5,324 bases of DNA from Aalborg-AAW-1 sp964458335 (lineage in GTDB: Bacteria; Patescibacteriota; Gracilibacteria; Absconditabacterales; Absconditicoccaceae): positions 1 through 5,324 of the forward strand of contig CAYWIJ010000026.1 of assembly GCA_964458335.1 (NCBI GenBank), read 5' to 3'. The notes below the pieces were generated by a model, which worked only from the letters and a program-made list of their open reading frames with translations, did not search any database and was not told the origin of the DNA. Shown here piece by piece: positions 1-5,324 of the stretch. Each line of letters begins with the position of its first letter. Position 1 is the stretch's first letter. A program made the position numbers and the translations under genes.

Positions 1-2
1 GT

Positions 3-71
3 ATTTTACTTGCATTACCTTTTATATTTATATCCATCTTCTATGCAAGAACCTTAGTTGAATTTGTTTAA
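3..71 (+). CDS. C-terminal tail of an upstream membrane protein (partial)
   Basis: The window opens inside an open frame that encodes 22 residues and ends in TAA at 69-71. The visible part starts ILLALPFIFISIFYA and ends RTLVEFV: a hydrophobic, helix-like stretch followed by a short charged tail, as at the C-terminus of an integral membrane protein. Nothing more of the gene is visible, so family and function cannot be assigned. The other forward frame through this stretch is also open if TGA is read as glycine, but its residues look less protein-like here. Confidence 0.5.
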   Translation: MLLALPFIFISIFYARTLVEFV

Positions 72-133
72 ATTGGTTTGATAAATTTTCTGATGTATAT
101 TATGATATTGAGTCTCTTACTACTAGAGATGGT

Positions 134-277
134 ATGAATATTTATAAATGAAAATCCCCATTTACAAAATGAATTATTTGTTTTGATAAAGAGAATAGAT
201 GAGTTGTATTGCAATTTGATTATGAATGATCATCAGATATATATGATATAATCAAAAATTCATTTAAATTTTATTAA
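134..277 (+). CDS. possible small TGA-rich reading frame, hypothetical
   Basis: With TGA read as glycine this frame runs from ATG at 134 to TAA at 275-277 (47 residues). It contains four TGA codons (149, 170, 200 and 227), and these would be its only glycines. The product is mixed polar and hydrophobic, with stretches such as FDKENRGVVLQFDY and a hydrophobic-aromatic end (IIKNSFKFY). The frame has no TAA or TAG back to position 2, so a longer protein starting at a non-ATG codon, or a remnant whose 5' end is lost, is possible. No family is recognised. A TAA/TAG-free run this long in AT-rich DNA is suggestive but not decisive, and no clear promoter or ribosome binding site precedes it. It could be chance or a decayed gene. 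Confidence 0.35.
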
Positions 278-296
278 AATCCTTTTATAATAAATT

Positions 297-323
297 AAAT
301 CTGTCCTCGTGGCGGATTTTTTT
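297..323 (+). terminator. rho-independent terminator
   Basis: AAATCTGTC (297-305) pairs with GGCGGATTT (311-319) to give a 9-bp stem with two G-U pairs and a 5-base loop, followed by a run of seven T (317-323). It closes transcription from the left of the window before the membrane protein gene at 371. Confidence 0.8.
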
Positions 324-334
324 GTTCCTTTCTC

Positions 335-362
335 TTGTACTGGTGGTTAAAATTCCTATAAT
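335..362 (+). promoter_or_regulatory. candidate promoter of the membrane protein gene
   Basis: A perfect TATAAT lies at 357-362, with a weak -35 candidate TTGTAC at 335-340 (16-base spacer). It sits just after the terminator at 297-323 and 8 bases before ATG 371. The start of transcription would therefore fall at or within a base or two of the start codon, leaving almost no leader. Confidence 0.5.
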
Positions 363-370
363 TTTCAGTG

Positions 371-1285
371 ATGTTTAAAAGAATCCTCGTCGAATCACTC
401 ACACAAGTAGCAAAATATCCACTTTTGGTCAGGATCGCTTTTTTGACAGGTTTTGTAGAAACTATCGCTTCATTTTGGAGGTTTGGGTATACGTTTTATG
501 TGATTTTGGAACATAATATTGATATTTCAAGTTTGCAAGGTAGTTTAGGTGAATATCTGAAAGCAATATTTGATGTAGCGATGGATAATATGAGTTTTGG
601 AACGGTATTGTTTTTGTGATTGATGGGAATTATTGGATATCTGTTTCTTTATCCTATCGGACATGGAATGATGATAGCCTACTCAGAAAATAAGTCAGGT
701 ATCAAATCTTTTAATGTAGCTTGGAAAAGATATTTTACTATCACTATTGCACAAGCGACACTCTCGGTTATTACACTAGGATCTTGGCACTTGTTGGCAT
801 TTCGTTATTTTTATGATTGGGGAATATTGGGAAATATTTTGATTCAAATATTTATCGTATTGGTGGGGACATTTTTATTAGTGACTTCTTTTCTTTATGC
901 CTATGCAAATGTGAGTACAGTTTTGGATAATTTTTCATCTTCTAGACCTGTTCAACAAGCGCAGGAAGCACTCAAATATAGTTCAAAAATTGCTATGGAA
1001 CACCCCTTTATAACTATCAAATTCCTCTTATTATCATTAGTATTACAAATAAGATTTTTCCTGACTACTATTTTTGTGATAGGAATACCAGCAATTTTGA
1101 TATGGTTTCTCATGCAAGTTGGACTTATCAATGAGGAAAGCGTTATCGATGTGGTTATGGTGACAGCGGGTGTATTACTCTTAGCTTCTATCTATATCAA
1201 CTCTGTTGTTGATGCTTTCTTTGCAGTATATTGGGCAAAATTGTATCAAGAATTGAGAGATGGACCAAAAGAAGATAATATTTAA
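371..1285 (+). CDS. six-helix membrane protein, unknown function (one in-frame TGA as Gly)
   Basis: This is one 304-residue protein when TGA at 617-619 (residue 83) is read as glycine; under the standard code it splits in two. The join lies inside a hydrophobic segment (TVLFL-G-LMGIIGYLFLYP), so the two halves fit as one helix. Hydrophobic segments lie near residues 17-45, 78-102, 120-140, 148-175, 210-245 (long, possibly two passes) and 253-280, so about six helices are expected in the cytoplasmic membrane. The C-terminus is polar and acidic (LRDGPKEDNI). No catalytic motif or named family is recognised. The layout resembles uncharacterised multi-pass proteins common in CPR genomes. ATG 371 is preferred; GTG 368 directly before it is an alternative. 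There is no Shine-Dalgarno sequence. The gene is flanked by a terminator upstream and a separate promoter downstream, so it is probably monocistronic. Confidence 0.85.
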
Positions 1286-1309
1286 TTTATTTAGTATCAT
1301 AATTAAATA
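1279..1309 (+). repeat. AT-only inverted repeat at the end of the membrane protein gene
   Basis: TATTTAATT (1279-1287) and AATTAAATA (1301-1309) are perfect 9-base inverted copies with a 13-base loop. They overlap the TAA stop at 1283-1285. The stem could act as a weak terminator or 3'-end stabiliser, but it has no G-C pairs and no T run follows, and such repeats arise easily by chance in AT-rich DNA. Confidence 0.25.
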
Positions 1310-1312
1310 ATA

Positions 1313-1341
1313 TTGACATTTATGATGTATATGATTATACT
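1313..1341 (+). promoter_or_regulatory. strong sigma70-type promoter for the lipoprotein unit
   Basis: A perfect -35 box TTGACA (1313-1318) is followed by a 17-base spacer and a -10 box TATACT (1336-1341), one base from consensus. Transcription would start near 1348 and give a leader of about 33 bases. The leader is A-rich and lacks a Shine-Dalgarno sequence. This is the best-formed promoter in the window. Confidence 0.75.
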
Positions 1342-1380
1342 ACTCTCATAAAACAAAAAAAATTAAATAAAATCAATATT

Positions 1381-1818
1381 ATGAAAAAAGTATTTACTCT
1401 GACGCTATGTGCGTTGTTGATTGTTCTTTCATCTTGTCAGAGAGATGATGATTGTGATGATATTGTTTTACCTATCGTGATGGCACAAGCGAAGGTAATA
1501 TCTGATTATCCATGGCCAGGAGTATCACCACAATTCTATGCGAAGGTGGTATTTGAAGGCAAAAATCTCAATCTTCTTTCAAATATTGATTTAGAGAATT
1601 ATATAGTAAAAGTATCTTCAGTAAATTATACTGGAGAATATAATATTACTATTAACAAATTCTATAAACATGAAGGAGGAAACTCTGAAAGAGTTGAAAT
1701 TGAATTCTTTGGGCCATATTTGTATCAGTATCCAAATATCAATCAAACTGATATTGATCAAATATCAGCACAATTTGTATATTATTATAATAAAAAAAAA
1801 CAAATAATTAAAAATTAA
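1381..1818 (+). CDS. predicted secreted lipoprotein, unknown function
   Basis: The 145-residue product starts with a classic lipoprotein signal: MKK, a hydrophobic core (residues 4-16) and a lipobox LSSC with the lipidated Cys at residue 19. The mature N-terminus is strongly acidic (QRDDDCDD). The remainder (residues 28-145) is rich in alternating hydrophobic, Thr, Asn and Tyr residues, which suggests a beta-rich extracellular domain, and it ends in a lysine-rich tail. There is a second Cys at residue 25. No named domain is recognised. The gene has no in-frame TGA; its glycines use GGN codons, and it ends in TAA. It begins 33 bases after the predicted transcript start at 1348 and is followed after 4 bases by a small membrane protein gene, so the two form one unit. 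Serine before the lipid Cys and acidic residues after it recall surface lipoproteins of Bacteroidota; this likeness is an inference and may be coincidental. Confidence 0.8.
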   Translation: MKKVFTLTLCALLIVLSSCQRDDDCDDIVLPIVMAQAKVISDYPWPGVSPQFYAKVVFEGKNLNLLSNIDLENYIVKVSSVNYTGEYNITINKFYKHEGGNSERVEIEFFGPYLYQYPNINQTDIDQISAQFVYYYNKKKQIIKN

Positions 1819-1822
1819 AATT

Positions 1823-2059
1823 ATGAAGAAAAGAATTTTTTTTATAATTGTAGTAGTAATACTAGTCCCACTATTATATTGGGATTATATTGTAAATTTT
1901 TATCAGACAAGTAATAAATTCTTATTGATACTATTACTTATTTGTACTCCAATTACATTGTGGATTTATAAATCCACAAAAAAATCCTTAGAAGAGGACG
2001 ATGAACCTGATTGATATTTAAAATGAAGCTGGTGGAATTTCTATCAGCTTTTTTCATAA
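1823..2059 (+). CDS. small two-helix membrane protein, unknown function; stop codon ambiguous
   Basis: The gene starts 4 bases after the lipoprotein stop and is probably translated from the same mRNA. The product has two hydrophobic helices (about residues 4-24 and 32-48) joined by a short loop (NFYQTSN), followed by a lysine-rich and then acidic tail (STKKSLEEDDEPD). At 2012-2014 the frame meets TGA. If TGA is a stop, the protein has 63 residues and a natural-looking acidic end. If TGA is glycine, as elsewhere in the window, it continues through a second TGA (2024-2026) to TAA at 2057-2059 and has 78 residues with the tail GYLKGSWWNFYQLFS. That tail is encoded by the terminator hairpin itself, so it looks accidental. 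No family is recognised. A role with the lipoprotein at the membrane is inferred only from their linkage. Confidence 0.6.
2026..2055 (+). terminator. rho-independent terminator of the lipoprotein unit
   Basis: AAGCTGGT (2026-2033) pairs with ATCAGCTT (2043-2050), one G-U pair, 9-base loop, followed by a T tract (2049-2054). It begins 12 bases after the TGA at 2012-2014, the usual place for a terminator after a stop codon, but lies before the first TAA in frame (2057-2059). Confidence 0.75.
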
Positions 2060-2060
2060 G

Positions 2061-2087
2061 AAAAAATCCCAATATAATAGTGGGACT
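2061..2087 (-). terminator. rho-independent terminator of cca
   Basis: On the minus strand AGTCCCA (2087-2081) pairs with TGGGATT (2071-2065), one G-U pair, 9-base loop, followed by six T (2066-2061). The hairpin starts inside the TAG stop codon of cca (2086-2088). It stands back to back with the plus-strand terminator at 2026-2055, so the two convergent units are insulated from each other within about 60 bases. Confidence 0.75.
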
Positions 2088-3705
2088 ATTCATTCATCCA
2101 TCATCTTATCGTATCAAGTAATCTTTTTTCATTATTCCTTGAGAGATCTTCAAGCACTCGTTCATAGGACCTTTTCAGTAATTCACCAAGTTCAGGTCAG
2201 GCTGGCATATTCAGCTCTTTCATAAGGATATCACCATTTATAGCGAGTTGTTTCATTAAAAATCTACCTTCATCTTCCATAATAGTATCCACTAGATTCA
2301 TCATCGCATACACATCATCGACTGCAGGAGCCTGGATAGGATTATACTGACCCAGACGATCAGCTATGGTCAGAAGACACAAATTTTTTACCATATCTGG
2401 ACCGACATCAGCGATCATTGGTCTGAGTTTCTTCTTGTAATGTGATGGATCTCCCATGATAATCTCACCGATCTTCATATGTCGACGGACATATCGAGCG
2501 ATGGTATCGATTTCTTTCGTACTTGTACCCAGTTTCTTAAAATCTTCTCTAACAAAATCTTCTCCACAGATAACATGATTGAGCCATGAGCTGAACATAC
2601 TCCTGATTCCTTCTTCATCAAGTTTCATAGTATAAGAAGAATACTGTTCGATCTTTCCTACATCGTGATAGAGAGCAGCATAACGGAGAAGTTTGTCCTT
2701 ACTGAGTTGTTGGAGATGATAGAGTACGAGAAGGCTATGAGTGTAGACATCAAATGGATGATACCTGATGGGCTGGTCAACTCATTTGTTGTCATAGAGT
2801 TTTGGGAATATCCATTTGAGGAGATGTGCTGAATCAAGTAATCCGATAAAACCAAAAGGGTTATTTCATTCAAAAACTTTGTCACATTCTTGTTTGATAC
2901 GTTCTTTGGCTATTCCACGGATAAGATGAGCATTCTTCTGGAGAGAGGTCCAAGTATGTTTCTCAAAATCGCACTCGAGAGCAACTGAAAATCTTAATCC
3001 TCTGACCACTCTGAGGGCATCTTCTTGGAATCTTCTATCAGGATTATCCACGGCTTTGATCTTATGATGAACGAGATCCTGTATTCCTCCGTGAGGGTCG
3101 AGGATGACGTGAACGGCGTCAGAAAGTATATTTTCATCTACATTATTATGCTGAAAATCCGTAATAAGTTGATGATCTTGAAGAATGAGTGTTTGAGAGT
3201 TTTCGTCATAATATCGACCTTGTCTCTCTAAGAGTGAGAGAAATTTAGGATCAGCGATTGTCTGTTGATTGTTATCACGAAGCACTGCACTTGTTTTGTA
3301 GTAGTACAGACAGTTGATGGTAAAATCTCTTCTCTGACTATCATCAAGGAGTGAATCAGATCGTACGACTTCATCAGGGTGACGTCCATCGCTATAGGTT
3401 GTTTCGGTACGGAAGGGTGTGATTTCGTATTGAGCAGTATTTCACTCACGTTTGGGTATCATCGTCATTGTCCCGTATTTTTCGGTATCAAAAAACGAAA
3501 ATTCTTCATCAGAACTGGTAATAATCTGTTTATTCTCTGCATGAGTTCACGAGAGGGTGATATCCACATCATCCATATTGGTGTCTCTATTCAGTAAGAG
3601 ATCTCTGATCATTCCACCGACGAAAAAAAATTGTTTCTGACCAAAGATAGAGGACAGATACTGGTGATGATCAGAGAGACGATTGAGATTATCAAATTGT
3701 AACAT
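2086..3705 (-). CDS. cca: CCA tRNA nucleotidyltransferase with HD domain (six in-frame TGA as Gly)
   Basis: This cytoplasmic enzyme adds or repairs the 3'-CCA end of tRNAs using CTP and ATP. Read with TGA as glycine it is one 539-residue protein ending in TAG; the TGA codons are residues 53, 88, 280, 308, 503 and 535. Class II nucleotidyltransferase motifs appear in order: VGGMIRD (29-35), the metal-binding DVD (Asp46, Asp48), YGTMTMI, YEITPFRTE (93-101), YSDGRHPDE (104-112), RRDFTIN (125-131), LDPHGG (202-207) and EDALRVVRGLRF (228-239). An HD phosphohydrolase domain follows: His316 and His323, the HD pair 347-348 in YHDVGK, His409 and Asp449 in ADRLGQ. It is longer than the usual 400-480 residues, mainly through about 60 extra residues (about 138-200) between RRDFTIN and LDPHGG. 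Whether it adds CCA, only part of it, or poly(A) cannot be told from sequence alone. ATG 3705 is the only good start, with TATAAT six bases upstream. It diverges from trx. Confidence 0.93.
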
Positions 3706-3711
3706 AACGGT

Positions 3712-3739
3712 ATTATAAGAAATTATAGAGAAAAAACAA
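3712..3739 (-). promoter_or_regulatory. candidate leaderless promoter of cca
   Basis: On the minus strand TATAAT (3717-3712) lies exactly 6 bases before the ATG at 3705. A weak -35 candidate TTGTTT (3739-3734) stands 16 bases upstream of it. With normal sigma70 spacing, transcription would start on the A of the ATG. A second TATAAT (3727-3722) lies ten bases further up and has no good -35. Confidence 0.5.
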
Positions 3740-3747
3740 GGTTTAGC

Positions 3748-3801
3748 TTGAAAAATACAACAACAACTTTATAAACCTTATAAGCTTTTTAACTTTACAA
3801 T
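3748..3801 (+). promoter_or_regulatory. candidate promoter region of thioredoxin, with 19-bp repeat motif
   Basis: Two readings are possible. TACAAT (3796-3801) lies 6 bases before ATG 3808 and would give a leaderless transcript. Alternatively TTGAAA (3748-3753), a 16-base spacer and TATAAA (3770-3775) would give a leader of about 26 bases. The second -10 lies inside the motif AACTTTATAAACCTTATAA (3765-3783), which recurs before tyrS with one base changed. The motif contains TTATAA twice, 3 bases apart, so it is also an inverted repeat. Confidence 0.45.
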
Positions 3802-3807
3802 ACGATA

Positions 3808-4134
3808 ATGGTACATATTATAGCAACTCGTGAAGAATTTGACCAAAAAGTATGAGGTCCTGATACAGGATTAGTATTGGTAGACTTTTTTGCAGAGTGG
3901 TGTGGGCCATGTAGAGTTATAGCTCCTATTATCGAAGAACTTACCATCGCTAATCATGGGAAAGCACATGTTTACAAGCTTAATATTGATGAAGTACAGG
4001 ATATAGCTGTTAAGTATGATATTTTCTCTATCCCTACGGTGTTAGTTTTTAAAGATGGACTTTTAGTAGGAGAACCTATTGAAGGAGTAGCTCCTCAAGA
4101 ATATTATCAAAAAATTATCGATGAAAATATATAA
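3808..4134 (+). CDS. trxA: thioredoxin (one in-frame TGA as Gly)
   Basis: This is a 108-residue cytoplasmic protein-disulfide reductase of normal thioredoxin length. It has VDFFAEWCGPC with redox Cys32 and Cys35 (WCGPC at 31-35), the buried Asp26, the cis-proline Pro76 in FSIPTVLVF, and the C-terminal VGEPIEGVAP loop and helix. The true start is ATG 3808: the first strand and helix (VHIIATREEFDQKV) come before an in-frame TGA at 3853-3855, read as Gly16 in the loop before the central strand. Under the standard code the gene would lose this required N-terminal part. It ends in TAA. A probable terminator follows, and cca diverges upstream. Its reductant, probably a thioredoxin reductase, is not in the window. 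Confidence 0.95.
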
Positions 4135-4138
4135 ATAG

Positions 4139-4169
4139 AGGTAATAATTGGATAAATATTACTTTTCTT
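4139..4169 (+). terminator. probable terminator of thioredoxin
   Basis: AGGTAATA (4139-4146) pairs with TATTACTT (4157-4164), one G-U pair and a 10-base loop, followed by TTTTCTT (4163-4169). The stem is AT-rich and so weaker than the others. Its position 4 bases after the trx stop fits a terminator that separates trx from tyrS. Confidence 0.5.
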
Positions 4170-4203
4170 GATCATATATCTATAACTTTATAAATCTTAT
4201 AAC
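4168..4203 (+). promoter_or_regulatory. candidate promoter of tyrS with second copy of the 19-bp motif
   Basis: AACTTTATAAATCTTATAA (4184-4202) matches the motif before trx in 18 of 19 bases. TATAAC (4198-4203) lies 6 bases before the second of two adjacent ATGs (4210) and 3 before the first (4207). Alternatively TTGATC (4168-4173), a 15-base spacer and TATAAA (4189-4194) would start transcription near 4201. Either way the leader is 0 to about 6 bases, too short for a Shine-Dalgarno sequence. Confidence 0.45.
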
Positions 4204-4206
4204 TTT

Positions 4207-5324
4207 ATGATGCTTCCTCTCAAACAAGAACTTGAACAAAGATGATTACTGAATCAGTATACTGATGACGCACTCTTTGATCTGTACGATCAAGGGGGTC
4301 AGAAATTTTATTTTGGGATGGATCCAACAGCTGATAGTTTGCACTTGGGTAATTTCGTCAATTTTATGAATGCAGTTCATCTGATGAGGAGAGGTAATAT
4401 TTGTATCCCTCTTGTCGGTGGAGCAACAGGCATGATCGGTGATCCAGGTGGGAAAGACGCTGAGAGAAGTTTCTTGTCCGAAGAAGTACTTGCTCACAAC
4501 GTAGAATCTATCCAAAACCAAGTCAATTATCTTATCAATAATATCAAAACTGTACTGGGAGAAGATCTCCAAGCTGACCCCGTCTTCAATAACAAAGAGT
4601 TTTACAAGGATATGACGTTCTTGGATTTCCTTCGTGAAGCAGGGAAATATATCACGGTAAATAGTATGATGTCTCGTGAGACGGTCAAGAAAAGAATAGA
4701 AGATCCTGACAAAAGTATCTCATATACCGAGTTTAGTTATATGCTGATACAGGGGTACGACTTTTATAAGTTCTATACTGAACACGATTGTAAACTTCAG
4801 ATCGCTGGTTCTGATCAGTGGGGAAATCTCACGGTGGGAACGGAACTGATCCGTAAAAAAACGGACGGCACTGCGTATGGATTTACTTGTCCCCTTATCT
4901 TAGATAGTAATGGAAAGAAATTTGGGAAATCAGAAGGGAACGCTATCTTCTTAGATACTAACAAATCAAGTCCTTATTTTATCTATCAGTATTTCCTGAA
5001 TATCGCTGATGACGATGTGGAGAGATTCTTGAAGTTGTTTACCTTCTATAGTTTCGATGAAATTGCTGCGATTGTAGCAGAGCATAGCACGAATCCTGCA
5101 GCTCGTTATGGTCAGATGAAATTAGCAAGCTATATCGTATCGCTGATTGCTGGACCTGAAGCAGCAGAACAAGCAAAAAAGATGACAAGTATTCTGTTCT
5201 GACAAGGTGATATTCTAGAATTAGTGAAGTGATTGTCTGCAGACGATGTCCGTGCTCTGAATGCTGAGACGGGAGGAAACACGCGAGATGGGTCAGAAAT
5301 TTCTGTTATCGAACTGTTGGTATC
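4207..5324 (+). CDS. tyrS: tyrosyl-tRNA synthetase, 3' end outside window (three in-frame TGA as Gly)
   Basis: This is a class I cytoplasmic enzyme that charges tRNA-Tyr with tyrosine using ATP. The first 372 residues are present. TGA codons at residues 13, 332 and 342 are read as glycine. Gly13 falls in the N-terminal QRGLLNQYTD stretch, where bacterial TyrS has a conserved RGLI-x-Q glycine. The tyrosine-binding and signature region is YFGMDPTADSLHLGN (35-49), so the HIGH motif is HLGN (46-49), with Asn where many relatives have His. YMLIQGYDF (178-186) and QIAGSDQWGN (198-207) complete the tyrosine and ATP site. The KMSKS loop is KFGKS (238-242), as in the TyrS subtype with KFGKT/S. An alpha-helical region follows, and the C-terminal S4-like RNA-binding domain begins near the window edge. 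The start is ATG 4207 or ATG 4210; both lie well upstream of the frame left after the first TGA and are needed for a complete active site. Confidence 0.96.

Noticed and set aside
148..189. Short ATG-initiated frame in the left intergenic region
   Set aside because: It meets TAA after about a dozen codons and has no supporting signal; the overlapping TGA-rich frame is the better candidate.
617..619. Membrane protein gene split by a stop, possible pseudogene or two genes
   Set aside because: TGA is glycine elsewhere in this window, the frame is unbroken, and the junction falls within one continuous hydrophobic helix.
3025..3231. Plus-strand open frame opposite cca
   Set aside because: It lies wholly antisense to the cca coding sequence, has no promoter or family resemblance, and is a shadow. 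The same holds for the frame at 3379-3597 and for the minus-strand frames at 2658-2885 and 3228-3449.
2101..3549. cca broken into several fragments by stops
   Set aside because: All six interruptions are TGA in the same frame and the motifs follow in the correct family order without a frameshift, so it is one intact gene under code 25.
3722..3727. Second TATAAT on the minus strand upstream of cca
   Set aside because: No acceptable -35 lies 15-19 bases upstream, and the nearer TATAAT has better placement. Such hexamers are common in AT-rich DNA.
4246..4572. Minus-strand open frame opposite tyrS
   Set aside because: It is antisense to the conserved catalytic domain of TyrS and its translation shows no coherent domain; it is a shadow frame.

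Overview
The window is AT-rich, gene-dense bacterial DNA. Four genes read correctly only if TGA is translated as glycine: a membrane protein, a thioredoxin, a CCA-adding enzyme and tyrosyl-tRNA synthetase together hold 11 in-frame TGA codons. One of these, in TyrS, falls on a family-conserved glycine. All clear stops are TAA or TAG. This is genetic code 25, known from the candidate phyla Absconditabacteria (SR1) and Gracilibacteria of the CPR/Patescibacteria, so the window very probably comes from one of them. Under the standard code every one of these genes looks broken. No start codon here has a recognisable Shine-Dalgarno sequence.

Layout. Positions 3-71 hold the hydrophobic C-terminal tail of an upstream gene. 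Positions 72-296 hold a possible small TGA-rich reading frame, followed by a terminator (297-323). Positions 371-1285 encode a six-helix membrane protein of unknown function with one in-frame TGA. A strong sigma70-type promoter (1313-1341) precedes a two-gene unit: a predicted lipoprotein (1381-1818) and a small two-helix membrane protein (1823-2014, or to 2059 under code 25). Two back-to-back terminators (2026-2055 plus, 2061-2087 minus) separate this unit from a convergent 539-residue CCA tRNA nucleotidyltransferase with an HD domain (2086-3705, minus), interrupted by six TGA codons. Divergent from it lie thioredoxin (3808-4134), a probable terminator, and tyrosyl-tRNA synthetase (4207 to beyond the window end).

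The right half is housekeeping: tRNA 3'-end maturation, tRNA charging and thiol redox. cca and trx share a 102-bp divergent promoter region. In cca, trx and tyrS a -10-like hexamer lies exactly six bases before a start codon, which would give leaderless mRNAs. A 19-bp motif is repeated ahead of trx and tyrS and gives a competing promoter reading. The lipoprotein unit differs: it has a canonical promoter, an A-rich leader, no TGA-Gly in the lipoprotein, and a terminator that fits TGA as a stop. It may be an acquired cassette. I see no CRISPR array, insertion sequence, tRNA or rRNA gene, and no clear new multi-gene system.
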